Below are positions 26,026 through 34,430 of a DNA stretch of 64,000 bases, piece after piece (within the stretch, counting starts at the first letter, position 1; the number at the start of each line of letters is the position of its first letter). The notes beneath the pieces were generated by a model that saw only the letters and a program-made list of their open reading frames with translations, ran no database searches and was not told the DNA's origin. The position numbers and the translations under genes were made by a program. The stretch is from Myxococcales bacterium (lineage in GTDB: Bacteria > Myxococcota > Myxococcia > Myxococcales > Myxococcaceae): positions 1-64,000 of the forward strand of contig JACPVI010000024.1 of the NCBI GenBank assembly GCA_016191815.1, in the 5' to 3' direction.

Positions 26026-26948
26026 GGGGCGCCACCGGCCTGAGCGGGCTGGCACTCGCGGCGTGCCTGATGGCGTGTCCGGGGCCGCTCTCCTCGCTGC
26101 GCTACCGCGCGGGAGTGCACACCGGCGCCGGCGAGTTCGAGCTGGAGTACGCCGAGCGAGACGCCGGCGATCGGCTGAGGGTGCAGGAGGCCATCGAGCG
26201 GGCGGCCCCGAAGCTCGCGCGCTGGGGAGCGCTTCGCGAGCCGGTGTCGGTCCGGATCATGCCCAACCACCGGCTCTTGGAAGAGGCGGTGGATCGGCGG
26301 GGGTTCGGGTGGCTTCGCGCGTGGGCGCGTTACGACGAGGTCTTCGTCCAGGCGCCGCGGACCTGGAGCCTCTTCGGCGCGAGCCAGGGAGAAGTGGACG
26401 AGCTGATGCTGCACGAGCTGACTCACTGCGTGATGTACCAGGCCTCCGCCACCCGCACGAGCTGGAGCCGCAAGCAGATCCCGCTCTGGTTCCGCGAGGG
26501 GATGGCCTCCCTCACCGCTGACCAGGGCTATCGGTGGCCGTCGCTCGAAGACTTGGCGCGCTTCTACGAGGCCGAGCCAGAGGTGGACCCGGTGGCCGGG
26601 CCCGATGGCCTCTATCAGGCCCAGAGCGACATCGTGTATGGGGCGGCCCACCACGTCTTCGCCTTCCTGGTGCGGCGGCACGGAGACGCGGCGGTGCGCG
26701 CCACCATGGCTCGGATGTCGGGCACAGAGGCGTTCCCCGAGGCCTTCACCGCCGCGGTGGGGGCCTCTCCGGCGAGCTTCGTGGAGGACTTCCGGCGGTA
26801 CGTGAGGCTCCGTGGCTTCCGCGGGGGGCGGCTGATTCGCAAGGTGCCGCCGGTGCACCTCGCCACGCCCCCGGAGCCGCCGCCCGAACCGTCCCCGCCG
26901 CCGCCCGCTCCACCGCCCCCGGACGCTCGGGGGTGCACGATGAAGTAG
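26022..26948 (+). CDS. HExxH metallopeptidase-like lipoprotein
   Basis: A 308-aa product starting at GTG with a lipoprotein-like signal (LALAACLMACPG; Cys15 or Cys19). The centre has a zinc-peptidase motif HELTH (His131, Glu132, His135) and WFREGMAS with Glu159 as a third ligand, the gluzincin pattern seen in peptidase MA-like and basic secretory proteins. The C-terminus is a Pro-rich run (about 285-303) that may cross the cell wall. It is translationally coupled to the metalloenzyme gene. Confidence 0.75.
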   Translation: MRGATGLSGLALAACLMACPGPLSSLRYRAGVHTGAGEFELEYAERDAGDRLRVQEAIERAAPKLARWGALREPVSVRIMPNHRLLEEAVDRRGFGWLRAWARYDEVFVQAPRTWSLFGASQGEVDELMLHELTHCVMYQASATRTSWSRKQIPLWFREGMASLTADQGYRWPSLEDLARFYEAEPEVDPVAGPDGLYQAQSDIVYGAAHHVFAFLVRRHGDAAVRATMARMSGTEAFPEAFTAAVGASPASFVEDFRRYVRLRGFRGGRLIRKVPPVHLATPPEPPPEPSPPPPAPPPPDARGCTMK

Positions 26949-27004
26949 GTCAAGGGACTTGGTGAACGAGCGGGCGGCCGCCGGTCCATCTGCTGCGGCC
27001 GCCG

Positions 27005-28699
27005 CTACCTGGCCGGCTTCTGCGCCGCCGAGGGGCTCTGCAACAGCGGCGGCCGGTCTTTCCCTTCGAGCGTGCGCTGCAGCTCGATTTCTTGCAGAAG
27101 CGTCGCCGGAGCGATCGCCGACACCGGCACGTTGCCGCTCTCCGCGCCGCAGAATCCGTTGAAGACGCCCTGCCTCTTGCCGGTGGCGAGGACCCGGTTG
27201 ATCGACGAGAGCGGCGTCCCGACGATCTCCACCCCGCGCACCAGCGTCTCCGAGCCGTCGCGCACGTCCACTCGGAACACCATCCTGGGGATGCCCTTGA
27301 AGGCCTGGTAGCCAAAGCCCGAGGTGTTGGTGTTTCCGCCGGTGATGTCCCGGATGATCAGCCCAAACGGCTTCTTCTGCCGCTTCGCCTCGGCGATCAG
27401 CATCCGCTTCAGCTCCGCCTCGCCCACCTGCTTCTTGGACTCCACGATCAGGTTCGCCATCCGCGCCACCGGCTTGCGGTTGCCCTGGGCGCGGCCATGG
27501 CCGTTCGAGCGCAGGAAGGTCTCCACCGGGTGCCGGGAGAGCAGGTAGCTCTTCAAGACGCCGTCCTCCACCAGCGCGGTCCTTTGGCCCCGGACGCCCT
27601 CCTCGTCGAACCGGTAGTAGCCGTTGAGCTGCACCCCGCTCCAGTCCCGCAGGGTGGGGTCGTCGATCACCGAGATGAACTGCGGCAGCACCGTCTTCCC
27701 CACTTGTCCCCGGAAGGTCTTCCCCTCGCTGTCGCTGTCTTGCCGTTCGCCCTCGAGGCGATGGCCCACCGCTTCGTGGAAGAGGACTCCCGCGGCGTCG
27801 GGTTCGAGGATTGCGGGCCCAGTGTAAGGGTCGATCGCCGGTGCCATCCGAAGCGACAACAGCTCCGAGATCATCTTCTCCGCGGCCTCAGAGATGGCCT
27901 GATCCGAGGGCAGCTGCGCCTCGAGCGGGGCGTAAAAGTCGCGCGAGTTGTCCAGCAGCTGGCCATCGGCGGCCCGGGTGACCGCGGAGACGTGAACCGC
28001 GAAGAGGGTCTCCTCGGTCACCAGCCGCGCGCCCTCGGACGAGACGAAGTACCGGGTCAACTTGTCCGCGCTGATCCTCACCTCCGAATCGAAGAGCTGC
28101 GGGGAGGCGTTGAACCGGGCGGAGGCGGCGCGCGCCAGACGGATCCACCTCTCCCGGCTGAAGGCGAACGGCGCCGGCGGCTGGAGGAAGACCTCGACCT
28201 TCTCTTTGGAGAAGGAAGGAGGCCGGGAAGGATCGTCGACCGTGTAGACCGACTCGCCCTTCTTCTTGAGGAAGTTGAACAGCGCCGCCTTGTACTTCTC
28301 GTCGGTCACCAGCCACAGCGCGGTGCGGAGCGCCAGCGGGTCGTCATCGATGGGGCCGTTCTTCTTGGTGATGTAGCTGGTGCCCTTGAGGGAGAAGCTG
28401 AAGTCCAGCTCCTCGCCGACCGAGCTATCCAGCTCGTACGAGCCGACCCGGACGTCCGCGTACACCTTCCGGTCGCGGTAGGCGTCGTCCTGGAAGAGCG
28501 CGCCGTAGCGGGCGGCGATCTCGCGCTCGTCGTAGTCCTTCACCTGGTAGCTGATGAAGTAGGGGGGCTTGTTCTCGTGCAGCGTCAGCTCCGCGTGGTT
28601 GCGCGAGAGCTCGGCGGCCATCGCATCGAGAAGGAGCTGCCTGGGGTCCTTCGTTGGCTCCGCGGCCAGGGCGGCCGCCAAGGCGAGGGAGAGAATCAT
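27005..28699 (-). CDS. TldD/PmbA-family metalloprotease, exported
   Basis: About 564 aa. The zinc motif HEAVGH (near residue 310) with the surrounding LEPDAAGVLFHEAVGHRLEGER is diagnostic of the TldD/PmbA (modulator of gyrase, U62) family, and GFGYQAFKGIPRMVFRVDVRDG follows. Unlike the cytosolic TldD/TldE pair, this one opens with a signal peptide (MILSLALAAALAAEP), so it should act outside the cytoplasm. The ATG at 28699 is chosen because it begins the signal; GTG at 28717 is possible. The heparinase-like gene lies 48 bases upstream on the same strand. Confidence 0.87.
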   Translation of the reverse strand: MILSLALAAALAAEPTKDPRQLLLDAMAAELSRNHAELTLHENKPPYFISYQVKDYDEREIAARYGALFQDDAYRDRKVYADVRVGSYELDSSVGEELDFSFSLKGTSYITKKNGPIDDDPLALRTALWLVTDEKYKAALFNFLKKKGESVYTVDDPSRPPSFSKEKVEVFLQPPAPFAFSRERWIRLARAASARFNASPQLFDSEVRISADKLTRYFVSSEGARLVTEETLFAVHVSAVTRAADGQLLDNSRDFYAPLEAQLPSDQAISEAAEKMISELLSLRMAPAIDPYTGPAILEPDAAGVLFHEAVGHRLEGERQDSDSEGKTFRGQVGKTVLPQFISVIDDPTLRDWSGVQLNGYYRFDEEGVRGQRTALVEDGVLKSYLLSRHPVETFLRSNGHGRAQGNRKPVARMANLIVESKKQVGEAELKRMLIAEAKRQKKPFGLIIRDITGGNTNTSGFGYQAFKGIPRMVFRVDVRDGSETLVRGVEIVGTPLSSINRVLATGKRQGVFNGFCGAESGNVPVSAIAPATLLQEIELQRTLEGKDRPPLLQSPSAAQKPAR

Positions 28700-28747
28700 C
28701 GGCCGATAGTACGACACGGCGCGCGGCGCGGCGGGTCCAGCTGGCGT

Positions 28748-30805
28748 TCAGAACAGCACCACCCAGGCTGTCCGCGCCGGAAGCGGCAGCGAAAACTCCG
28801 CCACCACGCACCTCGCCGGCCGCAGCTCGCCGTAGCCCTTCGAGTATGCAGACGACTCCACGCGCACCCTCGCCCGCGGCTCGAAGAGGACCACGGCACT
28901 GGGCGCAGCGGTCGCGCCGAGCTCGGCCGCCAGGGCGCCCGTCCCCAGAGGGAGGCGGGCCCGCGCCAGCTCCTCGGGGAAGGGCGCTCGAAGGCGGACC
29001 TCTTCATCGGGCAGGTGAACCCGGGCGAGCAGCTCGCAGGATCCCTTCCCGTGGAGCCGATCGACCACCGCGAGCCTTCGCCCCCCCTTGTCGAGCAACA
29101 GCTCGCGCTCGATCATCACCGGCGGGTCCGCGCGCCCGTACGCGCCGAGGCGGGCCAAAAGCCGGTCCCATTCGGCGCACAGCTCCAGCTCCACCACCTG
29201 GCATCGCGCCGCCTCGAGCAGGGCAAAGGGACGCGAGGGTTCGATCGGCGAGTGCTCCCTCCCGCGCACCTCCAGCGTGTTGTGCGCCGCCGTCCCCCGA
29301 AAGGCGCTCCGGAGCTCGGGCTGGGCGTAGCTGAAGGTGCCAGGGTCCACCACCACCGGTGCGCCGTCGACGTGAAGCTCGAAGGAGAGCCGGTCGTTGT
29401 GGCTGTGGCCCCCCACGCCCCTCTGGCCGTTCTTGCCCGCGCTCACCGAGACCACCGCCCCCCCGCCGCGGAGCACCACCAGCCCGCCCCCACCGAAGGC
29501 GCGAGAGCTCGGCCTTGGCCCGGGCCTCAGCCGCTCGAATCTGGCCAGGCCCCGCTCGCCCAAGAGCCACGCCGCCTCGTCCGGAAAATCGTCCCCGCCT
29601 TGCTTGAGCGTCGCGTCGGCGAACAGCGCTGCCCCGAACGGAGCGAGGTACCCGTGGTCCAGGCTCTCGCGGTCCCTGAGCGGCCAGGCCCGGCCGGAGT
29701 CGTTGTCGCCGATCTGCGGCGCGAGCCTCGCCTCCGAGCAGTAGGCCTTCGCCACGTGGAACATCCGGAGGAGCCTCTCTTCGTAGGCAGCACCGAGGTC
29801 CACTCCCAGGCTTCTCGTCACCACTTGTGCCAGAGCGAACAGCTCGGTCGCGAGGCGGTGGTAGGGCACCGAGCCCTCGAACGAATAGCCGTCGGGGAGC
29901 ACCTGGGCGAACATCTCCGCGCGCACGCCCTCCACCGAGAGGGCGATCCGGCGCGGCGAGCCGGGGAGATCCGGGAAGAGCAGGCCCGCCACCAGCATCC
30001 CCAGGAAGTCCGCCACCAGGTGGTTGTTGGGCACCGCCCCCTGGTCCTCCAGGTGCGCCTCCACGAAGTCGCCGTGCGACTCGATCGCCGCGAGCGCCTC
30101 GAGGGCGAAGGCGGGCGCCCTCACCGAGGGGTGATCCCGGAACATCCTGAGCGCCTGGGCGAGATTCGCCGCGCGGAGCGAGACCTCCATCGGCGAGGCC
30201 CATTGCACGCCGACTCCCACCGGGTTCATCAGCGAGAAGTCGAGGACTTGCTCGACCAGCTCTCGCGCGCAGCGGCCGCGGACGGCGGGCTCGTCGCTCG
30301 CCCAGTACCCCTGCCCGAGCGCCACGAGCTGGTCCATTCTGCCGAGCGCCCAGGCGTACTTGGGATCCACTCCGGGGCCGGCTCGGACCGCGCGCGACGG
30401 CGCCTGCGAGAAGCGGTGCCCGCTCGAGGCATCGAAGCTCCAGTCCACCGCCTCGCCGGCCGAGAATGCGACGTCATGGCCGAACACGCGAAAGCGACGC
30501 CGCACCGCTTCCGCAGCGCGGCAGAGGGCTCGCTCCCGCACGGACGGAAGGCGCTCCATCACCGCGAGCACCGATGGCCGCTGCGCCACATCGCACCACG
30601 CGCGCGCCGCCGATGGATCCAGCAACCGCTGCGCCGCTTCTTGCTCCGAGAGCCCCAGGGCGGCGGCGAGCTGTTGGCCGCTCCACTGTCGCGGCCGGCG
30701 GAGCGCCCGCCGCACTGCGCGCCGGGTCCGCCGAGCCAATGCCCTCGCGAGCTTCGCCGCGCCGAGCTGACGGACGACTGCCGCGTAGTACTCGAGGGCG
30801 CCCAT
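28748..30805 (-). CDS. Heparinase II/III-like polysaccharide lyase family protein
   Basis: A 685-aa protein with an N-terminal alpha-toroid-like helical half (about 60-380; LGRMDQLVALGQGYWASDEP, NNHLVADFLGML) and a C-terminal beta-sandwich half with the heparinase II/III signature GVGGHSHNDRLSFELHVDGAPVVVDPGTFSY and AHNTLEVRGREHSP. Such proteins cleave uronate-containing polysaccharides. No signal peptide is apparent, and other myxobacterial members lie in exopolysaccharide loci, so a role in processing self-made polysaccharide is possible. ATG at 30805 fits; the much longer open frame upstream covers other genes. Confidence 0.82.
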   Translation of the reverse strand: MGALEYYAAVVRQLGAAKLARALARRTRRAVRRALRRPRQWSGQQLAAALGLSEQEAAQRLLDPSAARAWCDVAQRPSVLAVMERLPSVRERALCRAAEAVRRRFRVFGHDVAFSAGEAVDWSFDASSGHRFSQAPSRAVRAGPGVDPKYAWALGRMDQLVALGQGYWASDEPAVRGRCARELVEQVLDFSLMNPVGVGVQWASPMEVSLRAANLAQALRMFRDHPSVRAPAFALEALAAIESHGDFVEAHLEDQGAVPNNHLVADFLGMLVAGLLFPDLPGSPRRIALSVEGVRAEMFAQVLPDGYSFEGSVPYHRLATELFALAQVVTRSLGVDLGAAYEERLLRMFHVAKAYCSEARLAPQIGDNDSGRAWPLRDRESLDHGYLAPFGAALFADATLKQGGDDFPDEAAWLLGERGLARFERLRPGPRPSSRAFGGGGLVVLRGGGAVVSVSAGKNGQRGVGGHSHNDRLSFELHVDGAPVVVDPGTFSYAQPELRSAFRGTAAHNTLEVRGREHSPIEPSRPFALLEAARCQVVELELCAEWDRLLARLGAYGRADPPVMIERELLLDKGGRRLAVVDRLHGKGSCELLARVHLPDEEVRLRAPFPEELARARLPLGTGALAAELGATAAPSAVVLFEPRARVRVESSAYSKGYGELRPARCVVAEFSLPLPARTAWVVLF

Positions 30806-30964
30806 CGGAGCCCAGGTCGAGCAATCGCCACGCCATCGCCAGCTCAGGCGCTGGCGGCCCTGCTCGGAGAGCCGCTGATTCCCGGGGCGGTAGTTTCTTC
30901 TGTTTCGCGCCGCTGCCGCGCGGCAAAGTTTTCGGCGGACGGGCGGGTGCCGGCGGCACGGGAA

Positions 30965-31540
30965 ATGCTCGAGCGACGGGGCGTGTCGCTCTCCGAGATC
31001 CTCGACGCCCTCTGTGAAGCCGCCCGGCGAGCCACCGACGCCCGCGCGGGCGCCATCATCCGTTTCTCCCAAGGCCACACAGCTTGCCTTGCATGCAGCG
31101 GCGAAGGTGGGCGGCTGCTCGATGTGCTGGCCGACGCGGAGCGCGTGGCCAAAGGCGCCACCGGCGGAGGGCTGGTGCTCGTGCAACTGGGCGGAGGGAA
31201 CGGCGCGGCCACCGTCCTGGTGCTCGACAGCCCAGCGCGGGACGGGGCGCTCGCGCCGCTGGGCAGGCTGGGAAGGTCGATCCTCGCGCAGCTCGACTCG
31301 GCCGGCAGCCCGGAGGAGGCCCGTTTGGCGATGGTCAGGCACCAGTTGAAGACGCCGCTGGTGGCGATGAAGGGCTACCTGGACATGGTGCGCCGCGGAA
31401 TGGCGGGGCCGATCACGCCGGTGATGGACCGCTACCTCGAGCGGGTCGCGGCCGGGATCGAGCGAGCGCGGGCGCTGGTGGATTCGGAGCTGCAGGCGAC
31501 GGCGCCCCGAAACGCCGACCGCTACACAGTCGGCGGCTGA
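30965..31540 (+). CDS. GAF-like and HisKA-domain protein lacking a kinase ATPase domain
   Basis: A 191-aa protein (ATG at 30965; GTG at 30947 also possible). Residues about 10-115 look like a small GAF-type sensor (ARAGAIIRFSQGHTACLACSGEGG through VLVLDSPARDGALAPLGRL). Residues about 118-170 are a HisKA dimerisation and phosphoacceptor helix pair with MVRHQLKTPLVAMKGYLDM; His126 is the phosphoacceptor. The protein ends before any HATPase_c domain, and none follows. It may be a phosphotransfer module for another kinase, or a truncated kinase. The selenoprotein pair starts about 110 bases downstream on the same strand. Confidence 0.68.
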   Translation: MLERRGVSLSEILDALCEAARRATDARAGAIIRFSQGHTACLACSGEGGRLLDVLADAERVAKGATGGGLVLVQLGGGNGAATVLVLDSPARDGALAPLGRLGRSILAQLDSAGSPEEARLAMVRHQLKTPLVAMKGYLDMVRRGMAGPITPVMDRYLERVAAGIERARALVDSELQATAPRNADRYTVGG

Positions 31541-31570
31541 GAAGTGCCTGGTTTCGTCTTGCGAGGAACA

Positions 31571-31588
31571 GCAACCATTCTCGGTTGC
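31571..31588. other. Hairpin between sensor gene and selenoprotein operon
   Basis: A perfect inverted repeat GCAACC / GGTTGC with a 6-nt loop. It lacks a T-run, so it may be an operator or an mRNA structure rather than a terminator. Confidence 0.3.
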
Positions 31589-31653
31589 CGCGCCGCCGGG
31601 CGCCGCTGGGCATGCTTGATAGGCGGCATTCGGCACGCCGCAAGGAGGTAGAC

Positions 31654-32163
31654 ATGGCAGCGACCAAGAGACCGATCTGGAAGCTCTCGGTCGGCGAAGA
31701 GGCGCCGGACTTCGAGCTGACCGCCACCGGCGATGCCGCCGGGAAGGGCGGTCCCCAGAAGAAAGTGCGGCTGAGCAGCTACCGCGGGAAGAAGAACGTG
31801 ATGCTGGCCTTCTACCCGGCGGCGTTCACTCCCGTTTGAACGGTCCAGATGCCCTCGTACGAGGAGGATCTCTCCGAGTTCGAGCGGCGCAATACCCAGG
31901 TCCTGGGTATCTCGACGGATCAGGTTTTCAGCAACGAGGCATGGGCGAAGTCGATGGGCGGGTTGTCGTATCCCCTGCTGAGTGACAACTGGCCATACGG
32001 GCACGTGTGCGCGCAGTACGGGGTGCTTCGCGGCTCCGGAATGGCGGAGCGGGCGATCTTCGTGATCGATCGCCAGGGCATCATCCGCTACGTCGACGTG
32101 CACGACATCGACGAGCAGCCGCCCACCGACAAGATCATCGAGGCGCTCGACCGGCTGAAGTGA
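31654..32163 (+). CDS. Selenocysteine-containing peroxiredoxin (in-frame TGA at 31837-31839)
   Basis: A 169-aa AhpC/TSA-family peroxidase that reduces H2O2 or organic peroxides. The ATG has an AAGGAGG site 5 nt upstream. Reading through the TGA at codon 62 gives AFYPAAFTPV-U-TVQMPSYEEDL: U sits exactly where the peroxidatic Cys of FYP-x-AFTxxC peroxiredoxins belongs, after Thr59. The frame continues without another stop through GISTDQVFSNEAWAKSMGG, PLLSDNWPYG, GMAERAIFVIDRQGIIRYV to 32163, all typical of the family. Cys119 is the only other redox candidate and may resolve the selenenic acid. A SECIS-like hairpin follows the TGA. The alternative, a stop-mutated pseudogene, is unlikely because the family profile is intact on both sides and the next gene shows the same feature. 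Confidence 0.92.
31853..31875 (+). promoter_or_regulatory. Candidate bacterial SECIS element (peroxiredoxin)
   Basis: Stem GGAG (31863-31866) with CTCC (31872-31875) encloses the loop GATCT. The loop begins with G, 27 nt after the TGA, inside the 16-37 nt range described for bacterial SECIS elements. A competing 12-bp palindrome CCTCGTACGAGG lies at 31853-31864. The structure was judged by eye, not folded. Confidence 0.55.
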
Positions 32164-32184
32164 CGCCGGACGGAGCGGGACGAG

Positions 32185-32871
32185 ATGGCGGTGCCCCCGA
32201 TCGAGCTGTCGCGGTACTGCGTCCCGTACACGCCATTCAAGCGCAGGCTCGAGGAGGCGACGATCTGCCTGGTGAGCTCCGCGGGAGTACGGGCGCGCGC
32301 CGACGCGCCGTTCAACCCCGATGGAGACGCCGGCTACCGCGCGATCGACGGCACCGCCTCGACCGCCGAGCTGACCTACGATGACAAGCACTACGAGCAC
32401 GGCTGCGTCGACAGCGACCTGAACTGTGTGTTCCCGCTCGATCGGCTGCACGAGCTGGCGCACGAGCTGCGGATCGGCGGGGTGGCTCCCAGGCACTTCT
32501 CTTTCGGGTACACCCAGGCGCTCCGGGAGCTGAGAGAGAGCACCGTCCCTCACCTGGCGCGGGAGGTGGATCGCGTGCGGCCGGACGCAGTCCTGCTCAC
32601 CGGCGGCTGAAGGCTCTGTCACCGCACCGTGGTCACGGTGCAGCGGGCGATCGAGATGCTGGGGATTCCGACCGTGTTGATCACCGTGGAGCCGGAGGAG
32701 AGCCTCCAGGCGAGGCCTCCGCGGGCGCTGTGCCCGAGGGGATTCGTCCCCGGCTTCACGCTGGGGCGGCCGAAGGATGCGGCACTGCACAAGTGGATCA
32801 TCCTCGACGCCCTCGGGCTCCTGCTCGCGCCGCCGCAGCCGGGAGAGGTGGTGGTGCGCGACTACCGATGA
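32185..32871 (+). CDS. GrdB/PrdB-like selenoprotein (in-frame TGA at 32608-32610, UxxC motif)
   Basis: A 228-aa protein related to selenoprotein B of glycine, sarcosine and betaine reductases and to PrdB of D-proline reductase, close to the short PrdB-like size. It starts MAVPPIELSRYCVPYTPFKRRLEEATICLVSSAGV; the mid part IGGVAPRHFSFGYTQ and RPDAVLLTGG-U-RLCHRTVVTVQRAIEMLGIPTV are hallmarks. The TGA is codon 142 and Cys145 follows, giving a UxxC redox pair as in GrdB/PrdB. Reading continues unbroken to a TGA at 32869-32871. It lies 21 bases after the Sec-peroxiredoxin, so likely one operon. No other reductase subunit (GrdA, GrdC, PrdA) is present, so Stickland-type reduction is unlikely; a thiol/selenol redox role is inferred. 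Confidence 0.9.
32624..32641 (+). promoter_or_regulatory. Candidate bacterial SECIS element (GrdB/PrdB-like gene)
   Basis: A perfect 7-bp stem (GCACCGT with ACGGTGC) carries the tetraloop GGTC; loop G begins 21 nt after the TGA. The apical GGU matches the SelB-contact nucleotides of the E. coli fdhF SECIS. Position, stem length and loop all fit. Confidence 0.75.
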
Positions 32872-32900
32872 GCGCGGCTGACGCTCGCGGGGCGGTCCGC

Positions 32901-33530
32901 TCAACGCGTGCCGGCTTCTGCCTCCCGCCTCCGGAGCCGGCTCGCGCGGAGCCTCCGGCGCGCCATCGCCACCGCGATGACCGCCAGCACCAGCGCCACC
33001 GCCCCGAGCACCGCGTAGGAGCCCGCCGCCCGCACGCGCGCGAAAACGGCCAGCCCGAAGCGGAAGCCCACGTACGTCATCAGCGGCGCGTAGAGCAGGA
33101 CCCCCAGCCCGTCCGCGAGCAGGAACGTCCGCGCAGGCAGGCCTCCCATCCCCGCGAGCAGGAAGGTCGGCACCCGCATCCCCGGCAGGAAGCGGGCGGC
33201 GAAGACGGTCAGCGCCCCGTGCCGGGCGAGGTGACGCCGCACCCACTCCACGCGCCTGGGAGTCAATAGTCGCGAGAGCCGCCGGCTCGCCAAGGCGCGC
33301 GGGCCGATCGCCCGGCCGATCCGGAACAACAGTCCGTCCGCTGAGAGCACGCCTGCCGCCGCGGTGGCCATCATCAGCGGGAGCTTGGCGCCTCCGGCCG
33401 CGGCCAGCGCTCCGCCAGCGAGCATCACTAGATCCTCCGAGACCGGCGCCCCGACTCCCGTCGCGGCCAAGAGGAGGAACACCGCCGGGTAGGAGAACAA
33501 CCGCACCCACTCGAGCACCTGCGCGTCCAC
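32901..33530 (-). CDS. DedA-family membrane protein
   Basis: A 209-aa membrane protein of the DedA/SNARE-associated family, recently linked to lipid-carrier flipping. Recognised from YPAVFLLLAATGVGAPVSEDLVMLAGGALAAAGG, the ARFLPGMRVPTFLLAGMGG motif (FxRFxPxxR-type) and several membrane segments ending in an Arg-rich tail. The GTG at 33530 is chosen because it precedes the conserved start; the longer frame adds non-family sequence. It is convergent with the selenoprotein operon and follows the HAD gene on the same strand. Confidence 0.85.
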   Translation of the reverse strand: MDAQVLEWVRLFSYPAVFLLLAATGVGAPVSEDLVMLAGGALAAAGGAKLPLMMATAAAGVLSADGLLFRIGRAIGPRALASRRLSRLLTPRRVEWVRRHLARHGALTVFAARFLPGMRVPTFLLAGMGGLPARTFLLADGLGVLLYAPLMTYVGFRFGLAVFARVRAAGSYAVLGAVALVLAVIAVAMARRRLRASRLRRREAEAGTR

Positions 33531-33636
33531 CGGCCGAAGGTGACACCGGGGCGATCGGAACGCACGCAGCCCAGGCTGCCCGTGTCTCGAACGCGCGCCT
33601 CGCACGGCCGACCAACCCGTCCGGCGCGTCCGCTCC

Positions 33637-34347
33637 TCACCCGCGGGCCGACTCCGCCTCGGACAGCCGGCGGTCCGCCGGCGGCACTCCCCAGTCCAAC
33701 ACTCGCCAGCCGCGGCGAAGCGCGTAGCGCCTGAGCCTCCTGTCCGGGTTGACCGCCACTGGGCGCCCTACCCTGTGCAGCACCGGCAGGTCCGAGTAGG
33801 AGTCGGTGTAGAAGGCGCACCCCGACAGGGGCAGCCCGCTGGAATGGGCGAACGCCTCCGCGTGGACCAGCTTCCCCGCGCCAAAACACACCCCTCCCCG
33901 CGCGCGGCCGGTGTGCCTCCCCGTCGGATCGACCTCGAAGTGGTTGCTGATGAACGCGTCCAACCCGAGCTCCTTGGCCACCAACTCCGCGAGGTAGTTG
34001 GAGGAAGAGGTGAGCAGCACCCGCATGTCGCCCGCCTCGAGGTGCTCTCTCAAGGCCTCGCGCGCCCCGGGCCGGAAGTGCCGGCGGACCTCTTCCTCAT
34101 AGAAGGAGCGGGTGCGCGAGCGCAGGTCGCTCTCCAGGCTGCCCTCCAAAGAGGCGATCGCCCGCTCCACCGCATCCTCCAGCGCCGCGAAGCCAAGCTC
34201 GTACCCCAGCATCCAGGCCGCCGCGCGCAGCACCTGCCACCGGCCAAGCCGGCCGTGGGCGCGCTCCCGGCGTACCCAAAGCCTGGCGGAATTCACCGCG
34301 AGCAGAGTGTTGTCCAAGTCGAAGAAGGCGATCGCCGCGTGTGCCAC
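33637..34347 (-). CDS. HAD-superfamily phosphatase, SerB-like (HAD-IB)
   Basis: A 236-aa hydrolase opening with FFDLDNTLL (nucleophile Asp10, acid/base Asp12). Motif II is LLTSSSNYLAE, motif III the Lys in FGAGKLVHAEA, and motif IV YTDSYSDLPVL. This is the HAD-IB pattern of phosphoserine phosphatase-like enzymes. GTG at 34347 gives a standard N-terminus. It is divergent from the pyrimidine catabolic cluster. Substrate unknown. Confidence 0.88.
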   Translation of the reverse strand: MAHAAIAFFDLDNTLLAVNSARLWVRRERAHGRLGRWQVLRAAAWMLGYELGFAALEDAVERAIASLEGSLESDLRSRTRSFYEEEVRRHFRPGAREALREHLEAGDMRVLLTSSSNYLAELVAKELGLDAFISNHFEVDPTGRHTGRARGGVCFGAGKLVHAEAFAHSSGLPLSGCAFYTDSYSDLPVLHRVGRPVAVNPDRRLRRYALRRGWRVLDWGVPPADRRLSEAESARG

Positions 34348-34430
34348 CTTGATGCCCCTCTGCTTGACCGGCTGGAAGACCGGAGGGTATGTCCGCCCCC
34401 TATCTTTCGCACCACCCAACGGGAGCGCCC

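Noticed and set aside
27092-31540. 1482-codon open frame on the plus strand
   Set aside because: It runs antisense to the TldD-like and heparinase-like genes, has a shadow-like composition, and only its last 190 codons (from 30965) show a real domain.
31538-31540. TGA ending the HisKA protein as a recoded codon
   Set aside because: Sequence after it shows no kinase ATPase motif and soon meets the selenoprotein operon leader.
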